Below, in pieces: positions 47,901 through 55,322 of a stretch of DNA of 64,000 nucleotides. Below the pieces are notes generated by a model. The model saw nothing but the letters and a program-made list of their open reading frames with translations, was not told the origin of the DNA and did no database searches. The DNA is from Acidobacteriaceae bacterium (lineage in GTDB: Bacteria; Acidobacteriota; Terriglobia; Terriglobales; Acidobacteriaceae). Position 1 is the stretch's first letter. The number at the start of each line of letters is the position of its first letter. The stretch covers positions 186,001-250,000 of the forward strand of contig PLCS01000008.1 in the NCBI GenBank assembly GCA_003134855.1, read 5' to 3'. The translations under genes and the position numbers were made by a program.

Positions 47901-50900
47901 GGCTCGGCCATCACCGGCACGGTTTCTCTGGCCAGCGACCTGGTCACGCTGTTCTTCGATCCGGCGACTGTGCTTGCGCCCACAACTGTCTACACAGTGC
48001 AGGTTTCGGGCTATCAGGACGTGATCGGAAATGTGGGTCCAACCCACAGCTACACCTTTACAACCGCGACCTCCATTGCGCCGATCAATCTCTCGACGGG
48101 CTTCAACGCTTCCGGCCAGCTGATTACAACGAACAACACCGCCGATGCCAACTGGGTGGTGTACACGACGGGAATCTCAAGCATCCCCTCGGAGGCCACC
48201 TTCGGCTCACCGGCGTTAGGTGCCGCGCAGCCGCTTTTGACCGTGGGACCAGGGAATGCCGACTGGTACTACTACTGGGTGGCGAATGGACCGAGTTCGG
48301 ACTGGGTCGCCATCAATCCGAACAGCGCCAGCGGCAACGGCTACGGCCTGTATTACACGACCTTCAACATCGCGGGCAGCGTGCCAGCTAACCTCTGCCT
48401 GGTGGGAGCCATGGGAGTGGACGACAACGGTCTGCTGGCCATCAATGGCACAGCCATCACAGGCAACGTCTACTTTTGGAGCAGCGGCGGTTATTCCAGC
48501 CTCTATCCGCTGAACATTCCCATTTCGAGCGATCTGGTGGTTGGCCAGAACGTGCTGGCTCTCGGATGGGGCTCGGTCGACAACTCCACGGATGGCTTCC
48601 GCCTAAAGGCCACCATTCAAACCTGCGGTGCGGTCCTCACCGGCGGCACATCGGTGATGAACCAAAACTCCGGCCTGGTGGTGACCAGTGCAACACCCTC
48701 CTTTAGCGCAGGCAGCGTGGCCACCAACTCCAACATCCAGCTCGTCTTCAACAACCCGCTCGATCCGGCGACGGTCAATTCGACCACACTGCCGGTGATG
48801 ATCGGATGGAACAGCAATGCGGAGATCGCGGGCAACTACGCGTTAAGCACCACCAACGTGAGCAACGACACAGTGACCTTTACGCCGGACACGCCCTTCC
48901 CGACCAGTACGACAATCTGGGTTGGGGCTTGCAACGGCCCGTACGATCTGGCCGGAGACAATGCCGCGTATAACGGTTGCTACACGCAACTGACATACTT
49001 CAACACCGCCAGCACCATCGCCTCCGGTCAGCCGGCCAACACCGCCTTCCAGGTGATAGCCTTCTCGCCGTCCAATGGAGCAACCAATGTGGGCCTGCGC
49101 GCTCCGGTGACAGCCACCTTCAACCGCTCGCTGAACTTCGGCTCCATCAACTCCAACGACTACGCCCTCTTCAACGGCGATGGGCAGAGCCCATGGTGCT
49201 CGGGCGGAAGCTACAGCCACTCGCAGGACGGCACGAGCATCCAGTTCAATTGCGGCGTACTGCCCTCCAGCGCCACGCTGACGGCGATGCTCGGCAGCGG
49301 CCTGTCGGATTGGAACGGCGATGCGCTGACGCCTTACACCAGCCAGTTCACGACCACCTACTACGACTGGAATACCCATGCTTCAATGATCACCGCGCGG
49401 CCGGGCAACGGCGCCGGCGGAGTGAATCCCAATCTGCCCATCGTCCTGTACTACAACCTGCCGCTCAATGCCGCCGGTGCGAATAACGGCATCGAAGTGG
49501 CGCAGAACAACGCAGCCATGCCGGGCACGGTGCAGGTGCTGGATGGCGGCTACACGCTGGAGTTCACGCCCAGTGTTCCCTGGACGCCGGGCGCGCTGGT
49601 CCAATGGTGGACCACCGGCACCATGACCGACACCTACTACAACGCGGACATGAACACCGACTCCGGATACTTCTATGTGGCCGGCAGCACCGCATCGGCG
49701 ACGCCAACCGTGCAAGTGGCCGTTCCGTCGTCGTACAGCAGCAACGTTCCGCTGAACACGATCTTCGACCTGCAGTTCAACACTCCGCTGAATGCGAGCA
49801 CGGTCAATACAACCAACGTCTACTTGTACGACGGCTCCAACGGCAATGTGCATGTGCCGATAACCCTCACGCAGCCACAGCCGAACGAGATTCTCATGGT
49901 GCCGACGAGCGCGCTTCCCGCCAACCACTACATCTACGTGCAGATCACTACCGGCCTGCAAAGCACGACCAGCGTGCCTGCTTCCTCGACGCAGTGGTAT
50001 GAGTACACCGGCACCACCTCTGACAGCACGCTGCCCATGGTCACCAACGCGGTTCCGATGAACGGCGCCACCGGCATCGGCGTCAACGAGCAGCCGGGCG
50101 TGACCTTCAACAAGGCCATCGATCCGGTCAGTGTCAACAGCAATACCTTCCAGGTGTTGAATGGCGCCACGCCTCTGGCGGGCAGCTACTGGTTCCAATC
50201 CGGCGACACGCGCGTGGAGTTTGTGCCCAATGCGCCGCTGCCATCCAACACCCTTCTGACGATGAGCCTCAATGGCGTCCTCGACCAGGTTGGCAACCCG
50301 ATTACCTTCAGCTCCACCTTCACGACCGGCACGACGCCTGACGTCAGCGCGCCGACCGTGGTCACAACCAGCATCGCCACCTCCAACAACGAGAGCGTTC
50401 CGACCAACGCGTCGATCACGATTCAGTTCAGCGAATCGATGGATGCGACCACCTTCAGCACGGGCGCCAGCGGTGACATCTACATCTACGACTCCCTGCT
50501 GGGCATTCGCGTTCCCACCACACTCACCTGGAATGCGACTCAGTCGGTTGCCTATCTGACGCCAACCTCAAATCTAGCCGCGGGCCGCCTGTACTACCTC
50601 TATGTGAATACCGGCACGGATCTTGCGGGCAACACGGTCAACAGCTATTTCGCGGAATTCTACGCCGAGTTCACCAGTGCCTCGACGGCTCCCGTGGTAA
50701 TCAACTTCAACCCCATTGGCGGGCTAACCGGCGTAGGCACCAACGCGATCATCGAAGCGCAGTTCTCGAGCGCGATCGATCCCAACTTCCTCTCCGGCGT
50801 CACTCTGTCGAATGGCGGCGGCACGGCGGCGGCCTCGATCAGCATGAGCGCGGGCAACACCGTCCTGCAGCTTATTCCGCAGGCGCCTCTGGTGGCGAAC

Positions 50901-53900
50901 ACACTCTACACACTGACGATTGCGGGCGTGATGGATCCGGCCGGCAACTCGGTTGGCACCGTCACCAACAGCTTCACCACTGGTCCCAGCTACATCATCA
51001 CCGCGGCGTCGGTGGTCAGCATCAATCCGCCTAACTACGCCTCGGTCGGCACCAATGTAACTGTGAAGATTCTCTTCAACAAGCCGTTGAACCCGCTGAC
51101 CGTCAACAACAGCAGCATCGCCATGGATCTGAACGACACCGCGCAGTGGATTCCGCTCACCGTCACGCTCTCGGCGAATGGCCAGGAGGTGACGTTGACG
51201 CCGCAAGTTCCGCTGCTGCCCAATACCGAGTACCGCTACTATGTGGGCACCGGCAACTACGTTCAGGATCAAAACGGCAACAACGTCTATGGCGGCTGGT
51301 ATTACTTCTATACCGGCAGCGGCGCGGTCAGCACGGGTCCGACGGTCACCGTCAGCCCGTTGGACACGGCCACTGGCATTCCGCTGAACGCCGCGGTCAT
51401 TGCCCACATCAGCGCGCCGATCGATCCGACCAGTTGGAGCCAGAACTCGATCCAACTGCTGGATTCCGGAAGCAATCCGGTGGCGGGAACGGTGAGCGAG
51501 CCCAACAACCAGGAACTGATCTTCGTGCCGACCAACCCGTTGACGGCGGGCATGACCTACACAGTCAATGTGAACGGCTTTACTGACGCCAATGGCAACG
51601 CCGTGGTGCCCTCCGGCACTACGTTCACCACCGGCGCGGCAGTTTCCGGCGGCGGGCTTACCTTCACCGGCTCCAACATCACCAATAATGTGACGGTCAC
51701 TTCCCTTACGCAGCAGATCATTCTCACCTTCAGCCAGATTCTCGACCCGGCGACGGTCAACAGCAGCACACTGGTGTTGATGGACACCTGGAACAGCAAC
51801 CGCCCCCTGGCCGCTACTTATTCGGTCAACGGCAACCAGGTCACCATCACTCCGGTCAATCCGTATCCGAGCGGGGCGCAGATTACTGTAGGCGAATGCG
51901 GCGGACCCACCGATGTGCTGGGCGATGTCTTCCTGAACGGCGGCTGCTATAACCAGGAGCTGGTGTACTTCTACGCTCCGTCCTCTACGGTGGGCGCTCC
52001 AACAACCTTGACCGTGCTTTCGGTCAGTCCGGCAAACGGGGCCGCCAATGTGGGCCGCGACCAGCCGGTCTCGGTGACTTTCAGCAACTCGATCAATCCG
52101 AGCACGGCGGGCGGCTACAACACGCAACTCTACGCTGGCCAGGATCTGCAAACCAACGGCAACGTCACCGTCTCGGCGGACGGCCGCACCCTGACCTTCA
52201 ACCTCGGCGCGCTGTATAACGGCGCCAACTACACCATCGCCATTCCCGCCGGCGGAGTTACCGACGAGTGGGGCAATTCGCTGGCGGCTCCCTTCACCAG
52301 CACCTTCACCACGGCGGCCGATCCCGCCACCGGCAACGGCAGCGTGCAATCCACGAATCCCGGCAATACCTCCGGGGTTCCGACCAACAACCTGTTGACC
52401 CTTTACATGAATCGCCAAGTCAACCCCTCCATGGCGCCCGGCAGTGTTACGGTCACCGTGAATGGGCAGCTCTACGCCGGAACCACGGTGGCGACGGCCG
52501 GCGGCTACGAGATCCAGTTCACGCCCACCGTTCCGTTCCCGAATTCGGCGACGGTTCAGTGGTGGTTCTCGGGCGGCAGTGTGCTGGATGTGTATGGTAA
52601 TCCATTCAACGGCAACAGCGGCACCTTCTACACCGTTGGCGCTCCTCCGAATCCCACAACTGCCTCGCCGACGGTCATCGCGGTCAGCCCGCGGTACGCC
52701 GGATCGTCGAACGTTCCGACCAACGCCGAGGTGGACATCGAGTACAACTTGCCCATCGACGCAACCACGCTGGCGGGCAATGTGTACATCAACAGCGGTC
52801 CGGCGACGCCGTTCACGCTTTCTCTGCCTTCGCCGAACGTGGTTCGCATCACTCCGACTACGCCCTGGAACGCGTCGAGCGTGTTCTATGGCTTCTGCAC
52901 CAACGCTAGCATCAAGGGAACCAATGGAGTGGCCGCAACGGCCAATTGCTGGACGACCTACTTCTACACCGGCGCAGGCCCAGACACCACCTCCGGCACG
53001 GTCAAGATCGGGCCGCCCGATGGCTCGAACAATATCGGCACCAATGCTTACATCCGCCTGCAGTTCTCCAAGCCGGTTGACGTAACCACCATCAATGCCA
53101 CTAACGTGGCCATCACCACTGGCGGCAATCCGATCTCCGGCACCTGGTCGTATGCGCTCAGTGGAAATGACGTCATCGGCGCCAACTTCTCGCCGGTGAA
53201 TCCGCTGCCGGCCTCGAGCACCATTCAGGTCAGTGTCAACGGTTTGCTGGATTACGCGGGCAATCTCTTCAGCGAGCCCACAGCGACGTTCATGACCGCG
53301 GCCACGCCCGACTACAGCACCCCAACCGTAGCGCTCGACTTCAGCTACTGGCAGACCGGGATCGCTACCAACGCTTCATTCAACTGCCGCTACTCGGAGG
53401 CGATCGATCCGAGCAGCATCACGCCGGGCGGGCTGTACCTCCACAGCTACGTGGACAACGCCAACATCCCGGTCAACTACACCTTCTCCTCGGATATGAT
53501 GACGGTCACCATGACGCCCATCACGCCGCTCTTCGCCGACTCGCAGTACATCTACTACTGCAATAACGCAATCGATCTGACCGGCAACGCTCAGAGCAAC
53601 AACTCGGCCGGCTTCTACACCGGCAACGGACCCAGCAGCGCCGGACCGACGCTACTCTATGCCAATCCGCCCAACGGCATGACCAATGTGCCGGTGAATA
53701 CCAACAATGGCCCGTGGGATGGCAGCAGCCTCGGCCTGATCTTCAACGAGCCGTTCGCGAGCGAATCGCTGGGCAGCATCACTCTGACTCCAAATGGCGG
53801 CAGCCCGATACCGATTGGCGTCTATCCGCAGTTTGGGAACACCATCGCATGGGTGCAACTGCCTTGGGCCCTGGCTCCGAACACCCAGTACACCTATAAC

Positions 53901-55241
53901 GTCACCGGCGTAACCGATATGAGCGGCAATGCAATCACTCCGGTGACCAGCACCTTCACCACCGGGGCGGCTTTCGACTTCAGCAGTCCGACTGTCGCAT
54001 CCACCACCCCGGCAAACGGCGTCACCACATCCGGCGTCCCGACGACAACGTCGATCACCTTCAATGAGGCGATGGATCCGATACTCTTCAACACCTCCAA
54101 CGTCTACCTGCAAAATCACAACACGCACAGCATCGTTCCGGTCACGCTCAGCTTCTCGGCGGATTACAAGACGATTTACCTCACGCCGACGACGCCGCTG
54201 GATCAGACCACCATCTACGACCTGGTCATCTACGGCAACAACTTCTGGCCTTACGACATCGCCGGCAACAGCGTCAGCATGAACGGCTATGTCACCTACA
54301 ACAACGGCTATGTCTTCTCCACCTTCACCACCGGCACTACCGCTGCGGTGGCCGGAGTCTGCGGAACGGCGAACGCCGGAACATTCTCCGCTCCGCCCTC
54401 AACCAACCTCTGCTCGACAGGCACAGTCTCCGGGCTGACCAACGTGGGCGGTGCAATGAGCTGGAGCTGCGGCGGCCAGTATGGTGGCGCAGCAGCCTCC
54501 TGCTCGGCCACCATCACTCCAGCCAGCGCCTGCTATACGCCGGCAACCGCTCCTGTCTCCTGGTGGAAGGGCGACGACGATGCCACCGACCACATGGGCA
54601 ACAACAACGGAACGCTGGAGAGCGGCGCGGGCTTTGCCCTCGGCGAGATCAACGACGCCTTCAGCTTCAACGGCAGCAACCAGTTTGTGCTGATCGGCCA
54701 GCCCGTCCCGGCCGACCTGCAAATCCAGAACAACTTTACCCTGTCGGCTTGGATCTATATCACGAGCTATCCAGCCAATGTCGGATCAGGCCCATGGCAA
54801 CACATTTTCGGAAGCCAGTATAGCGCTAATCACGCCGGCATTGCCCTCTACCTTGGTGGGTCTGTCAGCGGCAGCTACACGGGTGTGCCTCCGGGCAGCA
54901 TCGATCTCGACATCGGAAGCGGAAGCTCCTGGTACTCCGTCATAACCACGTCCCAGATTCCGCTCAATCAGTGGGTCTTGGTCACCGCGACCGCGACGGC
55001 GAACAATCCGGCTCAGGTTTACTACAACGGTGTGCTCCAGCCCACAATGACCCCCGGGGGCGAGACGGTGTGGAACGGCACGGTTTCATACACTGGGGCC
55101 GGATTTGCCATCGGGCAAACGCTTGGGGCCAATTACTCATTCAACGGCCTGATCGACGAGGTTCAGATCTACAACGCAGCTTTGACCACAGCCGATGTCC
55201 AGGGCATCTACAACGCGGGCAACGCTGGTGTCTGCCCGTAA
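35979..55241 (+). CDS. Giant modular surface/secreted protein (about 6,420 residues)
   Basis: A 19.3-kb gene without stops. ATG 35979 (GGAGAG 7 bases upstream) starts a Sec signal peptide (MKKFQSVVLVSLTALFCLFS, ending FAAAQ). ATG 35955, also with GGAGG, is an alternative. Numbering from the longest frame (35937): residues 43-1105 hold about 10 choice-of-anchor-D/ASH-like units (FGSV..TTSA..LTNTG, paired Cys); 1111-3590 about 24 TIG-like units (ITG..THW, TTGGEVATLNNAF); 3595-6120 about 21 Big_5-like units (P..G...VPTNA.I...FS.P.D); 4045-4236 a jellyroll-like insert (VDDNGLLAINGTAI); 6142-6190 a Cys-rich segment; 6190-6434 a LamG/ConA-like domain. Counts are by eye. No LPXTG, RTX, PEP-CTERM or type IX signal is seen. 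Adhesion or matrix binding is likely but unproven. Confidence 0.85.
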   Translation: MKKFQSVVLVSLTALFCLFSTAFAAAQTTISATSVNFGSVVENTTSAVKTVTLKNTGAGSITISSLTVTAGTPYSIAISSTCLTPTLAAGHSCTVGLTLSPGTLGAQPAGTLTITTTASNTTTMVSLSGTGVPPVALWSTAFNFGAVPINMTSTAQIVGLTNYVPGGLNISSITASAGFSVVSGGTCSTTSTVAVGASCTIRVAFAPTALGAQTGTLTITDNSPDSPQTVSLSGKGVAVPVTLWSTTFNFGAVPINTTSAAQTVGLTNYVPGGLNISSIAASAGFSVVLGGTCSTTSTVAVGASCTILVAFAPTALGAQTGTLTITDNSPNSPQTVSLSGKGVAAPVTLWSTATYNFGSVPINTTSVAQTEGLTNYVAGGLNISSITASAGFSVVPGGTCSTTGTMAVGAGCSILIAFAPTAVGTQTGTLTIVDNSLNSPQTVALSGTGIVPVRLNPSSAGFGSIGVGATSAARSFTLTNSQSSALSITTAVFGGPFVLDTGGVTTCPVAGGVVSGTLAANSSCVIGVHFQPTAVGPVAGGQITVIDNASNSPQIAALTGTGLVLVPVSPGTLAFGNVQTGTTSAAKNVTVTNNQAVNLNFSSISAPAPYAVFAGTTTCVVGTPVLPWTNCVISLTYSPTTMGANPASVLTISDDANTSPQTVNLTGAGVGQVTLSPTSLAFGTVVVNNAVTKNVTVTNNQGSSLTISSITGFPAAYTQSNVANSCTAGLVVVSGGNCVIAVTLTATATGAQPGTISVNDNASTSPQKFTVSANAIAPVVLSPTSLSFAAQQVGTTSAAKTVTLNNEQTVALNISGATITGTNSSDFNVTTTCPLVPASLAAGGNCPLQVTFTPGASGTRTAVLNVNDDAPGSPQTIPLTGSGTAPVTVLPGLLTFTSPVGSTSAYQNVTITNASTGSVLFTGLLLSGDFIQTSTDCGTLPFTLGPGGHCKVALSFNPSIGGTRDGQLQVYDTAPTSPQVINLTGTGTSPLTLSVSSLSFSAQTVNTSSPAKVITLTNHETESETFSLGTTGDFSATSNCGAGTMPIAANSSCLVYVTFTPISASPSTRPGTLTVTDTAPGGPQPSISLTGSAVATPLPAAVSVVSPGAGAAGTAVNVKITGNGWTHFTASSVISFTDVNSGAYPVDINVTSQTLVGVNEIDATFTIPANTVANPVTYGARNIAVTTPLSGGGTEVAQLESAFIIADPNNQHPITVVAPAFGTQGQTMNVDLTATGTNFNQATTYANFGDGVTVNSLTVTDATDAQANITISNTTPVGGRTITLVTGGEFAVSSSGVFQIGPNNATLVSVSSSSSSVVPVSEPQNWQGQVFLTATGTHFLQDATQVSFTGGILVGEVLVTSPTTATVDVAVQANATIGLQNATVWTGGEIATLNNAFAVTGSTPLLLTVVPSSSPQGSTPTVVITGNAYTNFVSGQVSATFDGNISSPTVNVITPHQVSIPISISTDANVGSITANLVSGPAGSTVLFPFTFTVTQSSAAITSVTPSCVPQGGQLTLTVGAINTNWVQGTTTAGFYPVPVPAPSFDLINIIDATDATLNVAVPTNTPAGNYEFYMATGGQIVNASIKVCAATPSLTMSPANGLLPFGSAVNSFTANFTGQFTHFGPTTEAVISGEGVTLTSFNVTGLNSATATVTIIANVNGTPTATGPRKITFTTGGEIVTTYFNVTKTPVGILNVSPYHGPQSTTMNVELVGLNTHFTQATTTVQFGPQITVNGVTVNSNTDLVANITTSFNDSGIIATPPGWQSVYVNSAAGTGFTTAAGLPTTTSGAGTGAVVSITASATGALTSCTATTGGSGYQVGNYVYPTQAGSAGSACQVTVLNGTAITTMVTVQEQVITGFLVDSPALPSLVSVCVTGTGPYSTSTVPCVSSAQQGATVGVTITGSLTNWNGSTEAILGAGVTVSNLTNTSPTTETATIAVSPTAPVGGNSVIMFTGSQIISGTGFSVTPGASLIYSVGPAVTCNYNADFVAACGVSGGAGTPYVITQLQTATLKIVGVGTHWLQGETKASFGSGVATDSLTITSPTTATVQITVLSTSPVGFAALTMTTDGEVTTLQQAIDIEEGFPILLATSPSGGEQGNNITLQVLGRFANWQAGATSAAFNNNDITVNTVTVIDSNNLSLNITVSPWAYVDFGTPCGHVLTVTTGTVQEAGSTNHNGAGLFCVSQGAEEITAVSPLTGIQGMTESVTITGAATNFVAGVTHVDFGDPNFQVGQIVVNNPTSLTVPVAITTSATTGFKTITATTYGQVASQSYGFTVYPGVATLNEAIPNQAEQGAPIVTSPTCSTLPNCMIRLLGQYSHFSGSSTATFGAGITVQSVSYVSPTEVDAYISIDPLSYVGGRTVTVTTPGVSCAFQPPIATTNLSYNGCTPGVSTGTGSEIVTANIFSIIPGPAIISNVAPNTGNEGQEVVFDITGEATHWAQNFTQFYIGGEGGDITVNSVVINNPTSATVDISISPTANPGPRSVTMVTNGEILTDRGAFVVTGGIPVISYVTPNSSLYGTNGVQVTVVGNAYTLWNASSTLSFGPGITVNSFQVDDTSHIEAVLNIGPNCTSPGVPTGCAQLGYRTVIVQTGAQVLTGNFQVTAPAPPPTPYIWYESPWSGLPGQTFTITFYGLYTNWDPGLGEACSQSGTTLTGFNAAVTVNCFQVLSPNTATANITISPTATASVSDLTLTTNLVGGGQEVDTAGFSVVVSVPTLTVVDPGSSMQGTQNLTVNILGNYTTFDSTTTFNFGSGITVNGPPTILGPGIATQSISIAQLATLGGRGVVATTPDATLASAQVVGGAGFNVTPSLALILAVSPNTALQGQTPQVEITGQNTHWNGSTTFQFGDGIVVTKYQVNSATDATVWLAIPAYAGEGPTWASATTLGEVANLNNAFVVQAGTPYLLSSGPGSEPQQSSAVFTILSQATNWLANPPTVSYGDGVVLTNVTVTGNTSLTVDGYIQPTTYTGWRNLTVTSGTQVLGLNSVLYISPGPAVINNVVANTAGQGATLSVTIYGTNTHWQQGVTQLTFPNVLINGTPTVNSPTSITANITVSTFAPAGEESITATTLGEVAYGSNVFTVTQTQPELLAVVPSHQVQGWTGNVNLTGQYTSFNTAAGCSPNCTTANFGAGITVNSVNALSLGSLQANITVQPTTTLGYRNVSVTTGAEVVTLNNAFQVTVGPAAIVSALNPNSGAQNQSYNVLVIGSQTHFLQGTTTANFGPYIQVTGVTVADVLHATVAITIPASTPLNFYDVSLTTGGEVATQLGAFTVTTGSPLISAVSPPTGHQGDPTFTVNLTGLFTHFNSTSCSLANPCSTASFGAGITVGPVTATSPTQASVSVTIAPGATLGSRNVTVTTGTETASMTGGFSVLAGIPAILTAAPSSGQAGTTTSVVITGQFTSFQAGFSTVDLGSGITVNYPLTSVTLTQLTANITIASNATIGDRDVSVTTNGSTQTLGHGFNVTPGTPVITQISPNIGNPGQTNLTITLTGQYTNWDNTSTVTIGTAADGITVVGAAGPGLPGPIVTATATSITVKVNIDAAAPLGPAGVSVTTGGSTPSVPGGFTVQAVVIPPPSILSISPGMNAGGIPINSDFYVVFSQPMNIATFTNSNITLRLASNQGQGWITIPIGISGDATGRVLTITPSSPLAVNAQYYLYLTGGIKDATVAGNSINAYGQYLYTVFTASTLSPTVVAFNPPALSTVGTNVPIQLEFSVPMNQETDTGMTVTGPGGAVAGTFIWNSNPFGGFPGWGPGNLLYFTPTAPLAAGTTYTVAWGAPLVDTEGNAVTPGSFTFTTGSGSDTTTNNAGSNIVNGLTNVGTNVAPTMFYAKPINPININTSTLLLYNSDSGKYINGTVTVAPNGLSATFTPAVPLLPDTYYRLYQAGGYYDADGYTPSNTGAYLSGLNTYFTTGDGSDLVAPDVAAISPANTATSVPLNAQVIVHFDSPLDPDAVSNIITVTPSGGSAITGTVSLASDLVTLFFDPATVLAPTTVYTVQVSGYQDVIGNVGPTHSYTFTTATSIAPINLSTGFNASGQLITTNNTADANWVVYTTGISSIPSEATFGSPALGAAQPLLTVGPGNADWYYYWVANGPSSDWVAINPNSASGNGYGLYYTTFNIAGSVPANLCLVGAMGVDDNGLLAINGTAITGNVYFWSSGGYSSLYPLNIPISSDLVVGQNVLALGWGSVDNSTDGFRLKATIQTCGAVLTGGTSVMNQNSGLVVTSATPSFSAGSVATNSNIQLVFNNPLDPATVNSTTLPVMIGWNSNAEIAGNYALSTTNVSNDTVTFTPDTPFPTSTTIWVGACNGPYDLAGDNAAYNGCYTQLTYFNTASTIASGQPANTAFQVIAFSPSNGATNVGLRAPVTATFNRSLNFGSINSNDYALFNGDGQSPWCSGGSYSHSQDGTSIQFNCGVLPSSATLTAMLGSGLSDWNGDALTPYTSQFTTTYYDWNTHASMITARPGNGAGGVNPNLPIVLYYNLPLNAAGANNGIEVAQNNAAMPGTVQVLDGGYTLEFTPSVPWTPGALVQWWTTGTMTDTYYNADMNTDSGYFYVAGSTASATPTVQVAVPSSYSSNVPLNTIFDLQFNTPLNASTVNTTNVYLYDGSNGNVHVPITLTQPQPNEILMVPTSALPANHYIYVQITTGLQSTTSVPASSTQWYEYTGTTSDSTLPMVTNAVPMNGATGIGVNEQPGVTFNKAIDPVSVNSNTFQVLNGATPLAGSYWFQSGDTRVEFVPNAPLPSNTLLTMSLNGVLDQVGNPITFSSTFTTGTTPDVSAPTVVTTSIATSNNESVPTNASITIQFSESMDATTFSTGASGDIYIYDSLLGIRVPTTLTWNATQSVAYLTPTSNLAAGRLYYLYVNTGTDLAGNTVNSYFAEFYAEFTSASTAPVVINFNPIGGLTGVGTNAIIEAQFSSAIDPNFLSGVTLSNGGGTAAASISMSAGNTVLQLIPQAPLVANTLYTLTIAGVMDPAGNSVGTVTNSFTTGPSYIITAASVVSINPPNYASVGTNVTVKILFNKPLNPLTVNNSSIAMDLNDTAQWIPLTVTLSANGQEVTLTPQVPLLPNTEYRYYVGTGNYVQDQNGNNVYGGWYYFYTGSGAVSTGPTVTVSPLDTATGIPLNAAVIAHISAPIDPTSWSQNSIQLLDSGSNPVAGTVSEPNNQELIFVPTNPLTAGMTYTVNVNGFTDANGNAVVPSGTTFTTGAAVSGGGLTFTGSNITNNVTVTSLTQQIILTFSQILDPATVNSSTLVLMDTWNSNRPLAATYSVNGNQVTITPVNPYPSGAQITVGECGGPTDVLGDVFLNGGCYNQELVYFYAPSSTVGAPTTLTVLSVSPANGAANVGRDQPVSVTFSNSINPSTAGGYNTQLYAGQDLQTNGNVTVSADGRTLTFNLGALYNGANYTIAIPAGGVTDEWGNSLAAPFTSTFTTAADPATGNGSVQSTNPGNTSGVPTNNLLTLYMNRQVNPSMAPGSVTVTVNGQLYAGTTVATAGGYEIQFTPTVPFPNSATVQWWFSGGSVLDVYGNPFNGNSGTFYTVGAPPNPTTASPTVIAVSPRYAGSSNVPTNAEVDIEYNLPIDATTLAGNVYINSGPATPFTLSLPSPNVVRITPTTPWNASSVFYGFCTNASIKGTNGVAATANCWTTYFYTGAGPDTTSGTVKIGPPDGSNNIGTNAYIRLQFSKPVDVTTINATNVAITTGGNPISGTWSYALSGNDVIGANFSPVNPLPASSTIQVSVNGLLDYAGNLFSEPTATFMTAATPDYSTPTVALDFSYWQTGIATNASFNCRYSEAIDPSSITPGGLYLHSYVDNANIPVNYTFSSDMMTVTMTPITPLFADSQYIYYCNNAIDLTGNAQSNNSAGFYTGNGPSSAGPTLLYANPPNGMTNVPVNTNNGPWDGSSLGLIFNEPFASESLGSITLTPNGGSPIPIGVYPQFGNTIAWVQLPWALAPNTQYTYNVTGVTDMSGNAITPVTSTFTTGAAFDFSSPTVASTTPANGVTTSGVPTTTSITFNEAMDPILFNTSNVYLQNHNTHSIVPVTLSFSADYKTIYLTPTTPLDQTTIYDLVIYGNNFWPYDIAGNSVSMNGYVTYNNGYVFSTFTTGTTAAVAGVCGTANAGTFSAPPSTNLCSTGTVSGLTNVGGAMSWSCGGQYGGAAASCSATITPASACYTPATAPVSWWKGDDDATDHMGNNNGTLESGAGFALGEINDAFSFNGSNQFVLIGQPVPADLQIQNNFTLSAWIYITSYPANVGSGPWQHIFGSQYSANHAGIALYLGGSVSGSYTGVPPGSIDLDIGSGSSWYSVITTSQIPLNQWVLVTATATANNPAQVYYNGVLQPTMTPGGETVWNGTVSYTGAGFAIGQTLGANYSFNGLIDEVQIYNAALTTADVQGIYNAGNAGVCP
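36385..37338 (+). repeat. Three near-identical 318-bp tandem repeats inside the giant gene
   Basis: Choice-of-anchor-D units 2-4 repeat at DNA level with a 318-bp period (106 codons); the third has one extra codon near its start. Long blocks such as GTGGGCGCCAGTTGCACCAT recur in the first two copies, and differences are scattered single bases. Other units of the same domain are far more diverged, so this block reflects recent duplication or ongoing gene conversion. Confidence 0.85.
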
Positions 55242-55260
55242 CACCGAACCAGCTCCATGA

Positions 55261-55300
55261 AACACTGCGGGGACCGCCATGGCGGTCCCCGCAGTGTTTT
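55261..55300. terminator. Perfect 38-nt palindromic terminator after the giant gene
   Basis: Bases 55261-55298 form a perfect palindrome centred on CCATGG. The 18-base arms begin AACACTGCGGGG and are followed by TT (TTTTGG in all). It is a very stable Rho-independent hairpin. Because AA also precedes it and the next gene is convergent, it can terminate in both directions. Confidence 0.88.
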
Positions 55301-55322
55301 GGCGCATCCGCGCCATCACTTC

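Noticed and set aside
35979..55241. Type I (RTX), type IX or sortase-dependent secretion of the giant protein
   Set aside because: No GGxGxDxxx nonapeptides, no C-terminal type IX domain, no LPXTG or PEP-CTERM motif, and no exporter genes beside it. Only the Sec signal is supported.
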